DNA from: Agromyces terreus
GTDB taxonomy: Bacteria > Actinomycetota > Actinomycetes > Actinomycetales > Microbacteriaceae
Direction: 5' to 3'
DNA length: 64,000 bases
Assembly: GCF_009749465.1 (NCBI RefSeq)
Contig: NZ_WBIS01000001.1
Span: forward strand, 124,001 to 188,000
A program made the position numbers and the translations under genes. Below the pieces are notes generated by a model that was given only the letters and a program-made list of their open reading frames with translations, did no database searches and had not been told where the DNA came from. Below are positions 49,615 to 58,858 of this stretch, one piece after another; position 1 is the stretch's first letter; the number at the start of each line of letters is the position of its first letter.

Positions 49615-49818
49615 ATGGCGAACGGAACCGTCAAGTGGTTCAACGCTGAAAAAGGCTACGGATTCATCACCGTCGACGATGGAGGGCAGGACGTCTTCGT
49701 CCACTACTCCGCCATCGACATGGCCGGCTACAAGGTCCTCGAAGAGGGGCAGGCCGTCGTGTTCGAGGTCGGCACCGGATCGAAGGGCCCCCAGGCCGAG
49801 GCGGTCCGTCCCGCCTGA
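49615..49818 (+). CDS. cspA: Cold-shock protein CspA
   Basis: This 67-residue OB-fold protein begins [16 protein letters not shown] (RNP1-like) and has VFVHYSAI (RNP2). It binds RNA or single-stranded DNA as a chaperone. A candidate promoter (TTCTTC, 16 bases, TACTAT) at 49461-49488 would leave a 5' UTR of about 120 bases, as is usual for cold-shock genes. A strong terminator follows, so it is a single gene. Confidence 0.95.
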   Translation: MANGTVKWFNAEKGYGFITVDDGGQDVFVHYSAIDMAGYKVLEEGQAVVFEVGTGSKGPQAEAVRPA

Positions 49819-49831
49819 GTCGCAGCGTGCG

Positions 49832-49861
49832 AGCACCGCCGGTCCTCCGACCGGCGGTGCT
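49832..49861 (+). terminator. Intrinsic terminator after cspA
   Basis: A 13-bp perfect stem closes on loop CTCC and is followed by TCGTTTTCC, a true T-rich tail. It begins 14 bases after the stop. Confidence 0.92.
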
Positions 49862-49964
49862 TCGTTTTCCGTGCCGCGCACCTCGACTCCACACGGCCGC
49901 GTCCCGCGTTCGGCGCCCGGCGAGTCGCGGCGTTCCCCGGCCCCCGCGGTGGTTTGCTGTCGGC

Positions 49965-51020
49965 ATGGCGAGGGGCGATCATTCGGCCAGAGGGGTGCGG
50001 GCGCTCGGGGTGCTGCTCGTGACATCCGCGATCCTGCTGGCCGGATGCACCGGCCCGACGGCCGCCGACCCGCCGCCGGTGACTGAGACCCCCGAAGCCC
50101 GGCCGATCGGCACCTCGTCCGTGCCCGCCGCGGTCGCCTTCGCCCCGCTGCGCGGGACCCGCGCGGACTGGGCGGCGATGCAGCACCCGGCGCTCGCGGC
50201 GAAGATCGACGACCACGAGGAGGCGCGGCCGCAGATCGCCCTGAATCGCACCGACCTCGTGTTCGAGGAACTCGTCGAGGGCGGTCTCACGAGGTACGTC
50301 GCCGTGTGGCATTCCGACATCCCCGCCGAGATCGGCCCCGTGCGTTCCATCCGCCCGATGGATCCCGACATCGTGTCGCCGCTCGGCGGCATCGTCGCCT
50401 ACTCGGGCGGACAGGATCAGTTCGTGGCGATGATGCAGGCCGCGCCGGTCGTGAACCTCGTCTTCGACTACGACGACACCGGGCTCTTCACGCGGGCGGA
50501 CGACCGGCCCGGCCCCCACGACGTGATCCTCGACTCGACGGAGGCGGTCGGCCGCTACGCCGAGCTCCCGCCGCCCCAGGTGCACTTCGCCTACGGCGGC
50601 GCCGACCCGCTCGCCGACCCCGCGTTCGCGGCGGCGCCCACCTCGAGCATCTCGCAGGTGTTCTCCGAGGAGCGGTACCCGTCGTGGACCTGGGATGCCG
50701 CGAGCTCGGCGTGGCTCCGCTCGCAGGAGGGGCAGCCCGACATGGAGGCGTCCGGCGAGCGCGTGCACGCCGTCAATGTCGTGACGCTGCGGGTCGCCAT
50801 CGACTGGCGGTACGGAGAGGTGCCGAAGACGACGTTGATCGGCGACGGCGAGGCCTGGGCCTCGGTGGGCGGGCGCACCGCGCACGGCACCTGGTCGAAG
50901 GACGCCGCGACCTCTCCCATCGTGCTCACGGCGGACGACGGGGGGCCGCTGCCGCTCGCTCCCGGCAACACCTGGATCGAACTCGTGCCCGTGGGCGGAT
51001 CGGTGACGTTCGCGCCGTGA
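49965..51020 (+). CDS. DUF3048 lipoprotein
   Basis: This 351-residue protein has a lipobox ILLAGC with Cys28 and a DUF3048/YerB fold: AAKIDDHEEARPQIAL, VFEELVEGGLTRYVAVWHSDIP, and RSIRPMDPDIVSPLGG. Members are extracellular lipoproteins of unknown role in Gram-positive bacteria. The start is ATG at 49965; codons upstream have no membrane signal. GroEL follows after a CIRCE pair. Confidence 0.8.
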   Translation: MARGDHSARGVRALGVLLVTSAILLAGCTGPTAADPPPVTETPEARPIGTSSVPAAVAFAPLRGTRADWAAMQHPALAAKIDDHEEARPQIALNRTDLVFEELVEGGLTRYVAVWHSDIPAEIGPVRSIRPMDPDIVSPLGGIVAYSGGQDQFVAMMQAAPVVNLVFDYDDTGLFTRADDRPGPHDVILDSTEAVGRYAELPPPQVHFAYGGADPLADPAFAAAPTSSISQVFSEERYPSWTWDAASSAWLRSQEGQPDMEASGERVHAVNVVTLRVAIDWRYGEVPKTTLIGDGEAWASVGGRTAHGTWSKDAATSPIVLTADDGGPLPLAPGNTWIELVPVGGSVTFAP

Positions 51021-51049
51021 GCGAACGCCCTGAGAAGGGGCCGTGCTCG

Positions 51050-51110
51050 CTTGCACTCGTGGCAGTCGAGTGCCAGAATCGTCTTAGCACTCATCCGAAT
51101 CGAGTGCTAA
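51050..51110 (+). promoter_or_regulatory. CIRCE element and a second degenerate copy before groEL
   Basis: A perfect CIRCE, TTAGCACTC, nine bases, GAGTGCTAA, lies at 51084-51110. A second copy, CTTGCACTC, nine bases, GAGTGCCAG, lies at 51050-51076 with two or three changes. Both are binding sites of the HrcA heat-shock repressor. Two sites suggest tighter repression. Confidence 0.93.
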
Positions 51111-52772
<1,662 letters not shown>

Positions 52773-52809
52773 TCCGACCCGATCCTCGGCCGTCACGGCC
52801 TGATCAGCG

Positions 52810-52841
52810 CGAAGGGCGCCTCCTGATGGAGGCGCCCTTCG
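52810..52841 (+). terminator. Terminator after groEL
   Basis: A 14-bp perfect stem (CGAAGGGCGCCTCC with its complement) closes on loop TGAT, 38 bases past the stop. GTCGTT follows. Confidence 0.85.
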
Positions 52842-52930
52842 TCGTTCCCGGATCGGCCGGTGTCGACCGGGCCGACCGGCCGGCCACGACCGTGCCGACT
52901 GCCGGCCGCGACCGGGCCGACCGACGGCCG

Positions 52931-52957
52931 CGACGGGGCCGACAGCCGGCCCCGTCG
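52931..52957 (-). terminator. Terminator after the WXG100 gene
   Basis: An 11-bp stem CGACGGGGCCG pairs with its complement around loop ACAGC. It begins 12 bases past the WXG100 stop on the minus strand. The stretch to its left (52856-52930) is a GC-rich imperfect repeat. Confidence 0.65.
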
Positions 52958-52968
52958 GCCCGAGGCTT

Positions 52969-53259
52969 TCAGCGCAGGAAGAGCCTCGCGTTCGCCTGTT
53001 CGGCCTCGGCGTACTGCGTCGCGGCGAGCGAGAGCGCCTGGTTTAGGCTGTCGAGGCTCTGCTCGACCCTCGACTGCGTCTCGCGCCAGTCGGCGACGGC
53101 GCCCTGGAACGCGCTCGCCGCCTGGCCCGACCAGGAGGACTGCAGGCCGGTGAGTTGGCCGAGCAGGGAGGAGACCTCGGACTGGATGCGCCCGATCGTG
53201 CCCTTCACGGTCTGGGTGGCGGCCGAGACCTGAGCGGCATCGACGTGGTAACTGGACAT
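52969..53259 (-). CDS. WXG100 (ESAT-6-like) protein
   Basis: This 96-residue protein is a two-helix hairpin with the WSG turn at residue 43, as in WXG100 proteins. It has the typical start SYHVDAAQVSAATQTVKG. WXG100 proteins are exported by a type VII system. No ESX core gene is nearby, so it may be a lone substrate or a paralog. The mature C-terminus is LFLR, without the usual YxxxD/E export signal in clear form. Confidence 0.85.
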   Translation of the reverse strand: MSSYHVDAAQVSAATQTVKGTIGRIQSEVSSLLGQLTGLQSSWSGQAASAFQGAVADWRETQSRVEQSLDSLNQALSLAATQYAEAEQANARLFLR

Positions 53260-53371
53260 GGGATCCCTTCGATCGGTGATGACGTCACGCTAGGCGCGCG
53301 CGGTGACCGTCGGGGCCTCCCGGGGATCGGCGAGGGTCCGCAGACCCGTGGGCGGTGCTGTGGAGGAGCGG

Positions 53372-55147
53372 TCAGGCCGTGGTCACGGACTGGGGGGCCG
53401 CGGCGCTGTTTGCAAGGGGCAGCTGCACCCGGAACGTGGCGCCGCCGCCGGGCGTCTCGACCACGTCGACGCTGCCGTTGTGCGCCGCGACGATGGACGA
53501 CACGATTGCCAGGCCGAGGCCCGAACCGCCCGTCTCGCGGGTGCGCGACGTGTCGGCACGCCAGAACCGCTGGAAGATCTTCTCGCGGATCTGGGGCGGG
53601 ATGCCCTCGCCGTGGTCGACGATCTCGATCATCGCGCGCTCGGTCGAGGCGTCGGCGCTGACCCGGATGTCGATGGGGCTGTCGGGGGCCGTGAAACGCA
53701 CCGCGTTGCCCATGAGGTTCGTGATCACCTGGCGGATCTTGTTCTCTTCGGCGAGCACGACCGCCTGGGGCCCGGTCGGCGGCGTCTGCGCGCCCTCGGG
53801 CGCCTGATCGGGGGCGGATGCCTCGGCCGCGGCCCCCGCGGGCTGCGTGCCCGTCGAGCCGCCCCGACGCGCGCCGGCGCCGTTCGGCTCCGTGCGAGGG
53901 CGTCGACCGCGCAGCCGCGCGAGCGTCGCCCCGGCGAACGAGATCGCCCCGGTCGACGGCCGGCCGGGCGTGTGGTCGGCAGAGGACGGGAGGGAGCCGA
54001 GCGGGGCGCCCGCGGCATCCGCTGCCCGCACGTCGTCGGGGGTGATGACGGTGACCGTGCGGGTGGGGTGCGCGGCCATGGCGTCGAGCGCGGCGTCGCG
54101 GGCCAGCGGGACGAGATCGACCTCGGCGAGCTCGAGCGGCTTCGCCTCGTCGAGCCGGGCGAGGGCGAGGAGGTCCTCGACGAGGCCGCCCATGCGGATG
54201 GCCTCCTTCTCGATGCGATCCATGGCCTGTGCCACGTCGTCGGGCGTCTGCAGCGCGCCCATGCGGTACAGCTCGGCGTAGCCGCGCACCGAGACGAGGG
54301 GGGTCCTGAGCTCATGCGAGGCGTCGCCGACGAATCGGCGCATCTGGTCGATGGTGCGCGCGCGGTCGCGGAACGCCCGATCGATGCGGTTGAGCATGGT
54401 GTTCAGCGAACGGTTGAGCCGGCCGACCTCGGTGTTCGGGGTCGCGCCGCCGAGTCGCTGGCTGAAGTCGCCGTCGGCGATGGCGGCGGCCGTGGCCTCG
54501 ACCTCGCGGAGCGGGGTGAACGTCGTCGTGACGAGCATGCGCGTGAGCAGCGCGCCGACGAGCACGACGCCCACCCCGAAGCCGAGGAAGATCGTGAGGT
54601 ACACCGCGATCAGCGACTCGGTGTCCTTCGAGGAGATGGCGATGATGATCGGCGTGAGGTTGCCGTGGCTGTCGGCGACCATGAGGGCCGCGACCCCGCG
54701 GAACGTCTTGTCGCCGTTCGCGTCCTCGAGCTGGAACGTCGTGTACCCGGAACCCTTCGAGTTGAGGGCGTTGACCTCGCCGCGCGTGAGCGTGGCGGGC
54801 ACGTGCGGCAGGTTCTCGGGTGCCCGGCCGTCCCAGTTGGTGGCCTCGAGGGTGTTCGTCTCCTCGTCGTAGACCGCGACGAACACCTGGTCGCTCTCGG
54901 AGAACTTGCGGGTGTCGGCGTCGGAGGAGCCGTCGCCCGAGCTCTCGTCGATGAAGTACCGGTCGAGGGTGCCGCTCGCGATGCTCGCGAGCTTGGCCGC
55001 CATCTGGTCCTCGACGTAGGAACGCAGCATGGCCGCCGTTCCGATGCCCGAGACGAGCAGACCGAGGGTCAGCATCAGCACCGTCACACCGGTGATCTTG
55101 GTGCGCAGCGAGATGCGGTTCCACCGCTCGGAGATCGTCTGATGCAT
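53372..55147 (-). CDS. Sensor histidine kinase, TcrY/TrcS type
   Basis: This 591-residue kinase has two membrane helices (about 20-41 and 178-204) with an outer sensor between, then a HAMP region, dimerisation motif DASHELRTPLVSVRGYAELY (His278), and an ATPase domain. A 90-residue low-complexity insertion, about 365-455, separates the helices from the N-box NLMGNAVRF. The last motifs are GEGIPP and FWRADTSRTRETGGSGLGL. The sensed signal is unknown. It is cotranscribed with the upstream regulator gene. Confidence 0.88.
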   Translation of the reverse strand: MHQTISERWNRISLRTKITGVTVLMLTLGLLVSGIGTAAMLRSYVEDQMAAKLASIASGTLDRYFIDESSGDGSSDADTRKFSESDQVFVAVYDEETNTLEATNWDGRAPENLPHVPATLTRGEVNALNSKGSGYTTFQLEDANGDKTFRGVAALMVADSHGNLTPIIIAISSKDTESLIAVYLTIFLGFGVGVVLVGALLTRMLVTTTFTPLREVEATAAAIADGDFSQRLGGATPNTEVGRLNRSLNTMLNRIDRAFRDRARTIDQMRRFVGDASHELRTPLVSVRGYAELYRMGALQTPDDVAQAMDRIEKEAIRMGGLVEDLLALARLDEAKPLELAEVDLVPLARDAALDAMAAHPTRTVTVITPDDVRAADAAGAPLGSLPSSADHTPGRPSTGAISFAGATLARLRGRRPRTEPNGAGARRGGSTGTQPAGAAAEASAPDQAPEGAQTPPTGPQAVVLAEENKIRQVITNLMGNAVRFTAPDSPIDIRVSADASTERAMIEIVDHGEGIPPQIREKIFQRFWRADTSRTRETGGSGLGLAIVSSIVAAHNGSVDVVETPGGGATFRVQLPLANSAAAPQSVTTA

Positions 55148-55178
55148 AGCGGAGCGAGTCTAGGCGGCGAAGCCTGAG

Positions 55179-55874
55179 TCAGGGCTTGGAGGAGGACTTC
55201 AGCATGTACCCGAACCCGCGCTTGGTCTGGATGAGCGGCTCGGCCGAGTGCTGGTCGAGCTTTCGGCGCAGGTAGGAGATGTAGCTCTCGACGATGCCGG
55301 CGTCGCCGTTGAAGTCGTACTCCCAGACGTGATCGAGGATCTGCGCCTTCGACAGCACGCGGTTGGGGTTCAGCATGAGATAGCGCAGCAGCTTGAACTC
55401 GGTGGGGGAGAGCTCGACCGGGACGTCGCCCACGAGGACCTCGTGCGTGTCCTGGTCCATCATGAGCTCGCCCGTGCGGATGACCGCGTCTTCTTCGGCG
55501 TGCATGGTGCGGCGCAGGATCGCCTTGATGCGCGCGACGATCTCGTCGAGGCTGAATGGCTTGGTGACGTAGTCGTCGCCGCCGACCGTGAGGCCGGTGA
55601 TCTTGTCTTCGGTGTCGTCCTTCGCCGTCAGGAAGAGGATCGGCGCCGTGTAGCCCGCCGAACGCAGGCGCTTGGTCACGCCGAAGCCGTTCATGTCGGG
55701 CAGCATCACGTCGAGGATGATGAGGTCGGGTTCTTCTTCGAGGACCGCGGAGATGGTCTGCGCGCCGTTGCTCACGGCACGCACCGCGAAGCCCGCGAAG
55801 CGGAGGCTCGTGGTGAGCAGATCGCGGATGTTGGGCTCGTCGTCGACGATGAGGATTCTGGGTCCGTCAGCCAT
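55179..55874 (-). CDS. OmpR-type response regulator
   Basis: This 231-residue regulator has acidic pocket DD at 11-12, phosphorylated Asp55 and TAKDDTEDKITGLTVGGDDYVTKPFS with the switch lysine. The winged helix has VELSPTEFKLLRYLMLNPNRVLSK. The partner is the kinase gene, 31 bases downstream. It resembles TrcR/TcrX-type regulators. Target genes are unknown. Confidence 0.9.
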   Translation of the reverse strand: MADGPRILIVDDEPNIRDLLTTSLRFAGFAVRAVSNGAQTISAVLEEEPDLIILDVMLPDMNGFGVTKRLRSAGYTAPILFLTAKDDTEDKITGLTVGGDDYVTKPFSLDEIVARIKAILRRTMHAEEDAVIRTGELMMDQDTHEVLVGDVPVELSPTEFKLLRYLMLNPNRVLSKAQILDHVWEYDFNGDAGIVESYISYLRRKLDQHSAEPLIQTKRGFGYMLKSSSKP

Positions 55875-56008
55875 GTTTTCAGTGTGCTGCAGGTTCGCTG
55901 AATGCCGGCTGAGAATACTGCGACAGAAGCCGGGGCGGTTGCTGCACCCCGCGCGCCGTCGAGTCGGCCGGCCTTCCGAGCGTCGGTCGGCCGTGCGAGA
56001 CTCGCAGC

Positions 56009-57241
56009 ATGGCAGTGGCTGAGCGCATCGTGATCATCGGCGGGGGGCTGACCGCGGCGCGTGCGGTCGAGCAGCTCCGGGCGGAGGGCTTCGACGGCGA
56101 GGTGCTCGTCGCCACCGCGGAGGGGCGACCGCCCTACGAGCGGCCTCCGCTCTCGAAGGGCTACCTGCTCGGCACCGACGACCCGGCGAGCACGATCCCG
56201 TTGACGAAGCGGTGGTACCGCGAGCATGAGGTCGAGCTCCGAACGGATGCCGCGGCGACGGCCCTCGACGTCGCGGCCCACGCCGTGACGATCGGCGCCG
56301 ATGCCGTGGCGTACGACCGTCTGCTGCTCGCCACCGGTGCACGGCCGCGTCGCTTCACCGGACCGGGCGCGGAGCTCACGGGCGTGCACACGCTGCGCAC
56401 GCTGCCCGATTCGACCCGGTTGCGCACGGCGCTGAAGGACGGCGGGCGCCGGGTGGTGCTCATGGGCGCCGGATGGATCGGGCTCGAGGTCGCGGCGGCG
56501 GCGCGCGGGTACGGCAACGAGGTGACGGTCGTCGCGCCGGGCGAGGTACCGCTGGCTTCGGCCGTCGGGCCCGAGGTCGGCGCCGTGTTCGCACGGCTGC
56601 ACGAGCAGCACGGGGTCGTGCTCCGCATGGGCGCCGCGGTGACCGCCGTCCGGGGGCGGCGCCGGGTCGACGGCGTGATCCTCGGCACCGGAGAAGAGCT
56701 CGACGCCGACCTCGTCGTCGTGGGCATCGGTGCCGTGCCGAACACCGAGCTCGCGGCATCCGCGGGTCTGACGATCGACGACGGCATCGTGACGGACTCC
56801 GGGTTCCGCACGAGCGCGCCCGACGTGTTCGCCGCGGGCGACGTGGCGAACGTGCGGCATCCCGTGCTCGAGCGACACCTGCGCGTCGAGCACTGGGCGA
56901 ACGCCGAGAACCAGGGCCGGGCGGTCGGCCGCGTCCTCGCCGGGGCCGACCTCGTGTACGACGAGATCCCCTACTTCTTCACCGACCAGTACGACCTCGG
57001 CATGGAGTACTCGGGCTACGGGCCGCTCGCGGCAGACGCGAGCGTGGTGTTCCGAGGCGATGTGGCGGGGCGCGAGTTCCTGGCGTTCTGGGTGCGCGAC
57101 CACCGGGTGGTCGCGGGCATGAACGTGAACGTCTGGGACGTGAACGAGACGGTGCAGACCCTGATCCGCACCGGGGCGACCGTCGATCCCGAGATGCTCC
57201 GAGACCCGGCCGTGCCGCTCGAGAGCCTGATCCCCGTATGA
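56009..57241 (+). CDS. FAD-dependent NAD(P)H reductase of the ferredoxin-reductase type
   Basis: This 410-residue flavoprotein begins IVIIGGGLTAARAVEQLR (FAD fold) and has the second fold VVLMGAGWIGLEVAAAARGYG. The GDVANVRHP segment binds FAD. The C-terminal reductase part ends with an NVWDVNETVQTLI stretch. It probably passes electrons to a ferredoxin or rubredoxin, as in P450 or dioxygenase systems. No partner is next to it. The stop overlaps the folP2 start. Confidence 0.85.
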   Translation: MAVAERIVIIGGGLTAARAVEQLRAEGFDGEVLVATAEGRPPYERPPLSKGYLLGTDDPASTIPLTKRWYREHEVELRTDAAATALDVAAHAVTIGADAVAYDRLLLATGARPRRFTGPGAELTGVHTLRTLPDSTRLRTALKDGGRRVVLMGAGWIGLEVAAAARGYGNEVTVVAPGEVPLASAVGPEVGAVFARLHEQHGVVLRMGAAVTAVRGRRRVDGVILGTGEELDADLVVVGIGAVPNTELAASAGLTIDDGIVTDSGFRTSAPDVFAAGDVANVRHPVLERHLRVEHWANAENQGRAVGRVLAGADLVYDEIPYFFTDQYDLGMEYSGYGPLAADASVVFRGDVAGREFLAFWVRDHRVVAGMNVNVWDVNETVQTLIRTGATVDPEMLRDPAVPLESLIPV

Positions 57242-58101
57242 GCGACGGCCTCATGCGCCTCGGTGCCCGCACGTTCGACTTCGGCCGCGAGGCGGCCGTG
57301 ATGGCCATCGTCAACCGCACGCCCGACTCGTTCTACGATCGCGGGCGCACCGACGCCCTCGACGCAGCGGTCGCCGCGGCCGAACGGGCGATCGTCGACG
57401 GTGCCGATTGGGTCGACATCGGCGGGGCGAAGTTCGCGCCGGGTCCGCCGATCCCCGTCGCCGAGGAGATCGATCGCGTCGTCCCGGTCGTCGCCGCCCT
57501 CGCCGGGTCGGGTGCGGTGATCTCGGTCGACACGTTCCACGCCGAGGTCGCACGGGCGGCGATCGCGGCGGGCGCCCACGTCGTGAACGACACCACCGGG
57601 CTCAGCGATCCCGACATGATCGCGGTGCTCGTCGAGACCGGGGCCGCCGTCGTCGTCACCCACAGCCTGGCGCCGCCGCGCACGCCGTACCCCTCGCCGC
57701 GTTACGACGACGTCGTTGGCGAGGTGGCGGCGTTCCTGCGAGAGCGCGTGGCGCGTGCCGAGGCGGCCGGCGTGCGGTCCGACCGCATCATCGTCGACCC
57801 CGGGCACGACCTCAACAAGCACACGCTCGATTCGCTCGAGCTGACGCGCCGCCTCGACGAGATCGTGGCCATCGGGTATCCCACGCTCGTCGCGCTCTCC
57901 AACAAGGACTTCATCGGCGAGAGCCTGGGCCGTGATCGCGGCGAACGCGTCGAGGGGTCCATCGCCGCCGCGGTCTACGCGGTGATGCGGGGCGCGCGCA
58001 TCGTGCGGGTGCACAACGTTCGCGAGACCGTCGACGCGATGCGCATGGTCGGAGCGATCGAGGGCTGGCGGCAGCCCGCCTTCCTGGAGCACAACCGATG
58101 A
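57238..58101 (+). CDS. FolP2-type dihydropteroate synthase homologue
   Basis: This 287-residue protein has a DHPS barrel with MAIVNRTPDSFYDRGR, DWVDIGGAKFAPG and SVDTFHAEVARAAI. It follows the FolP2 version in place of the classical NVTPDSFSDGG and GGESTRPG motifs. The mycobacterial FolP2 did not act as a DHPS in published work. So folate synthesis is not certain here. It overlaps the flavoprotein and the reductase by four bases each. Confidence 0.85.
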   Translation: MSDGLMRLGARTFDFGREAAVMAIVNRTPDSFYDRGRTDALDAAVAAAERAIVDGADWVDIGGAKFAPGPPIPVAEEIDRVVPVVAALAGSGAVISVDTFHAEVARAAIAAGAHVVNDTTGLSDPDMIAVLVETGAAVVVTHSLAPPRTPYPSPRYDDVVGEVAAFLRERVARAEAAGVRSDRIIVDPGHDLNKHTLDSLELTRRLDEIVAIGYPTLVALSNKDFIGESLGRDRGERVEGSIAAAVYAVMRGARIVRVHNVRETVDAMRMVGAIEGWRQPAFLEHNR

Positions 58102-58817
58102 GCGACCGAGCCGCCGTCGAACGCGCGACGCTCTTCGAGGCCTACGCCCTCCGCGACCGATCGGTGCCGCGCGTCCGCATGAACTTCGTCGCGAGCATCG
58201 ACGGGTCGGCCACGCTCGACGGCCGCAGCGGCGGACTCGGCGATGCGAGCGACCGGCTGACCATGCAGGTCCTGCGTGCGATGGCCGACGTCGTGCTCGT
58301 CGGAGCGGGAACGGTGCGCGCCGAGGGCTACGGAGGACTCGCCGTCGACGAGGCCGATGCCGCATGGCGGCGCTCCGAGGGCCTCGGCGAACAGCCCAAG
58401 ATCGCCGTCGTATCCTCTCGGCTCGACCTCGATCCGCGGCATCCGTTGTTCGCCGAGTCGGTCGTGCGGCCGATCGTCGTGACCCACGCCGCCGCTCCAC
58501 AAGAGAAGCGGAACGCGCTCGCCGAGGTCGCCGAGGTGCACGTGTGCGGCCAGGAGGAGGTCGACCCCGCCCGCATGCTGGCCATGCTCGCCGACCAGGG
58601 CCTCGCCCAGGTGCTCTGCGAAGGCGGTCCCCACCTGTTCGGCAGCCTCCTCGACGCGGGACTCGTCGACGAGGTGTGCCTGAGCCTCTCGCCGACCCTC
58701 GTCGGCGGCGCCGGACGCCGCATCTCGCAGGGCGCCCAGGAGCGCGCACGTCCGATGCGACTGGTGCACGCGATGCCCGCGGGCGATCTCGTGCTGCTGC
58801 GCTACGCGCGCGACTGA
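58098..58817 (+). CDS. RibD C-terminal-type pyrimidine/dihydrofolate reductase
   Basis: This 239-residue protein has the RibD_C fold (related to DHFR) with MNFVASIDGSATLDGRSGGLG near residue 30, VLVGAGTVRAEGYG and CEGGPHLFGSLLDAGLVDE. It resembles Mycobacterium Rv2671, reported to have DHFR-like activity. Its coupling with folP2 by a four-base overlap suggests joint pterin or folate work. The NADPH site is intact. Confidence 0.85.
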   Translation: MSDRAAVERATLFEAYALRDRSVPRVRMNFVASIDGSATLDGRSGGLGDASDRLTMQVLRAMADVVLVGAGTVRAEGYGGLAVDEADAAWRRSEGLGEQPKIAVVSSRLDLDPRHPLFAESVVRPIVVTHAAAPQEKRNALAEVAEVHVCGQEEVDPARMLAMLADQGLAQVLCEGGPHLFGSLLDAGLVDEVCLSLSPTLVGGAGRRISQGAQERARPMRLVHAMPAGDLVLLRYARD

Positions 58818-58858
58818 GCCCGGCGGGTCCGGCGTGATCGAGACCTGTCGGCGACCGG

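Noticed and set aside
52845-52930. GC-rich repeats after groEL as a repeat element
   Set aside because: They are irregular and do not keep a fixed unit, so no element was called.
56161-56811. Antisense frames over the flavoprotein and folP2
   Set aside because: They lack any family motif and follow the GC-skewed third positions of the real genes.
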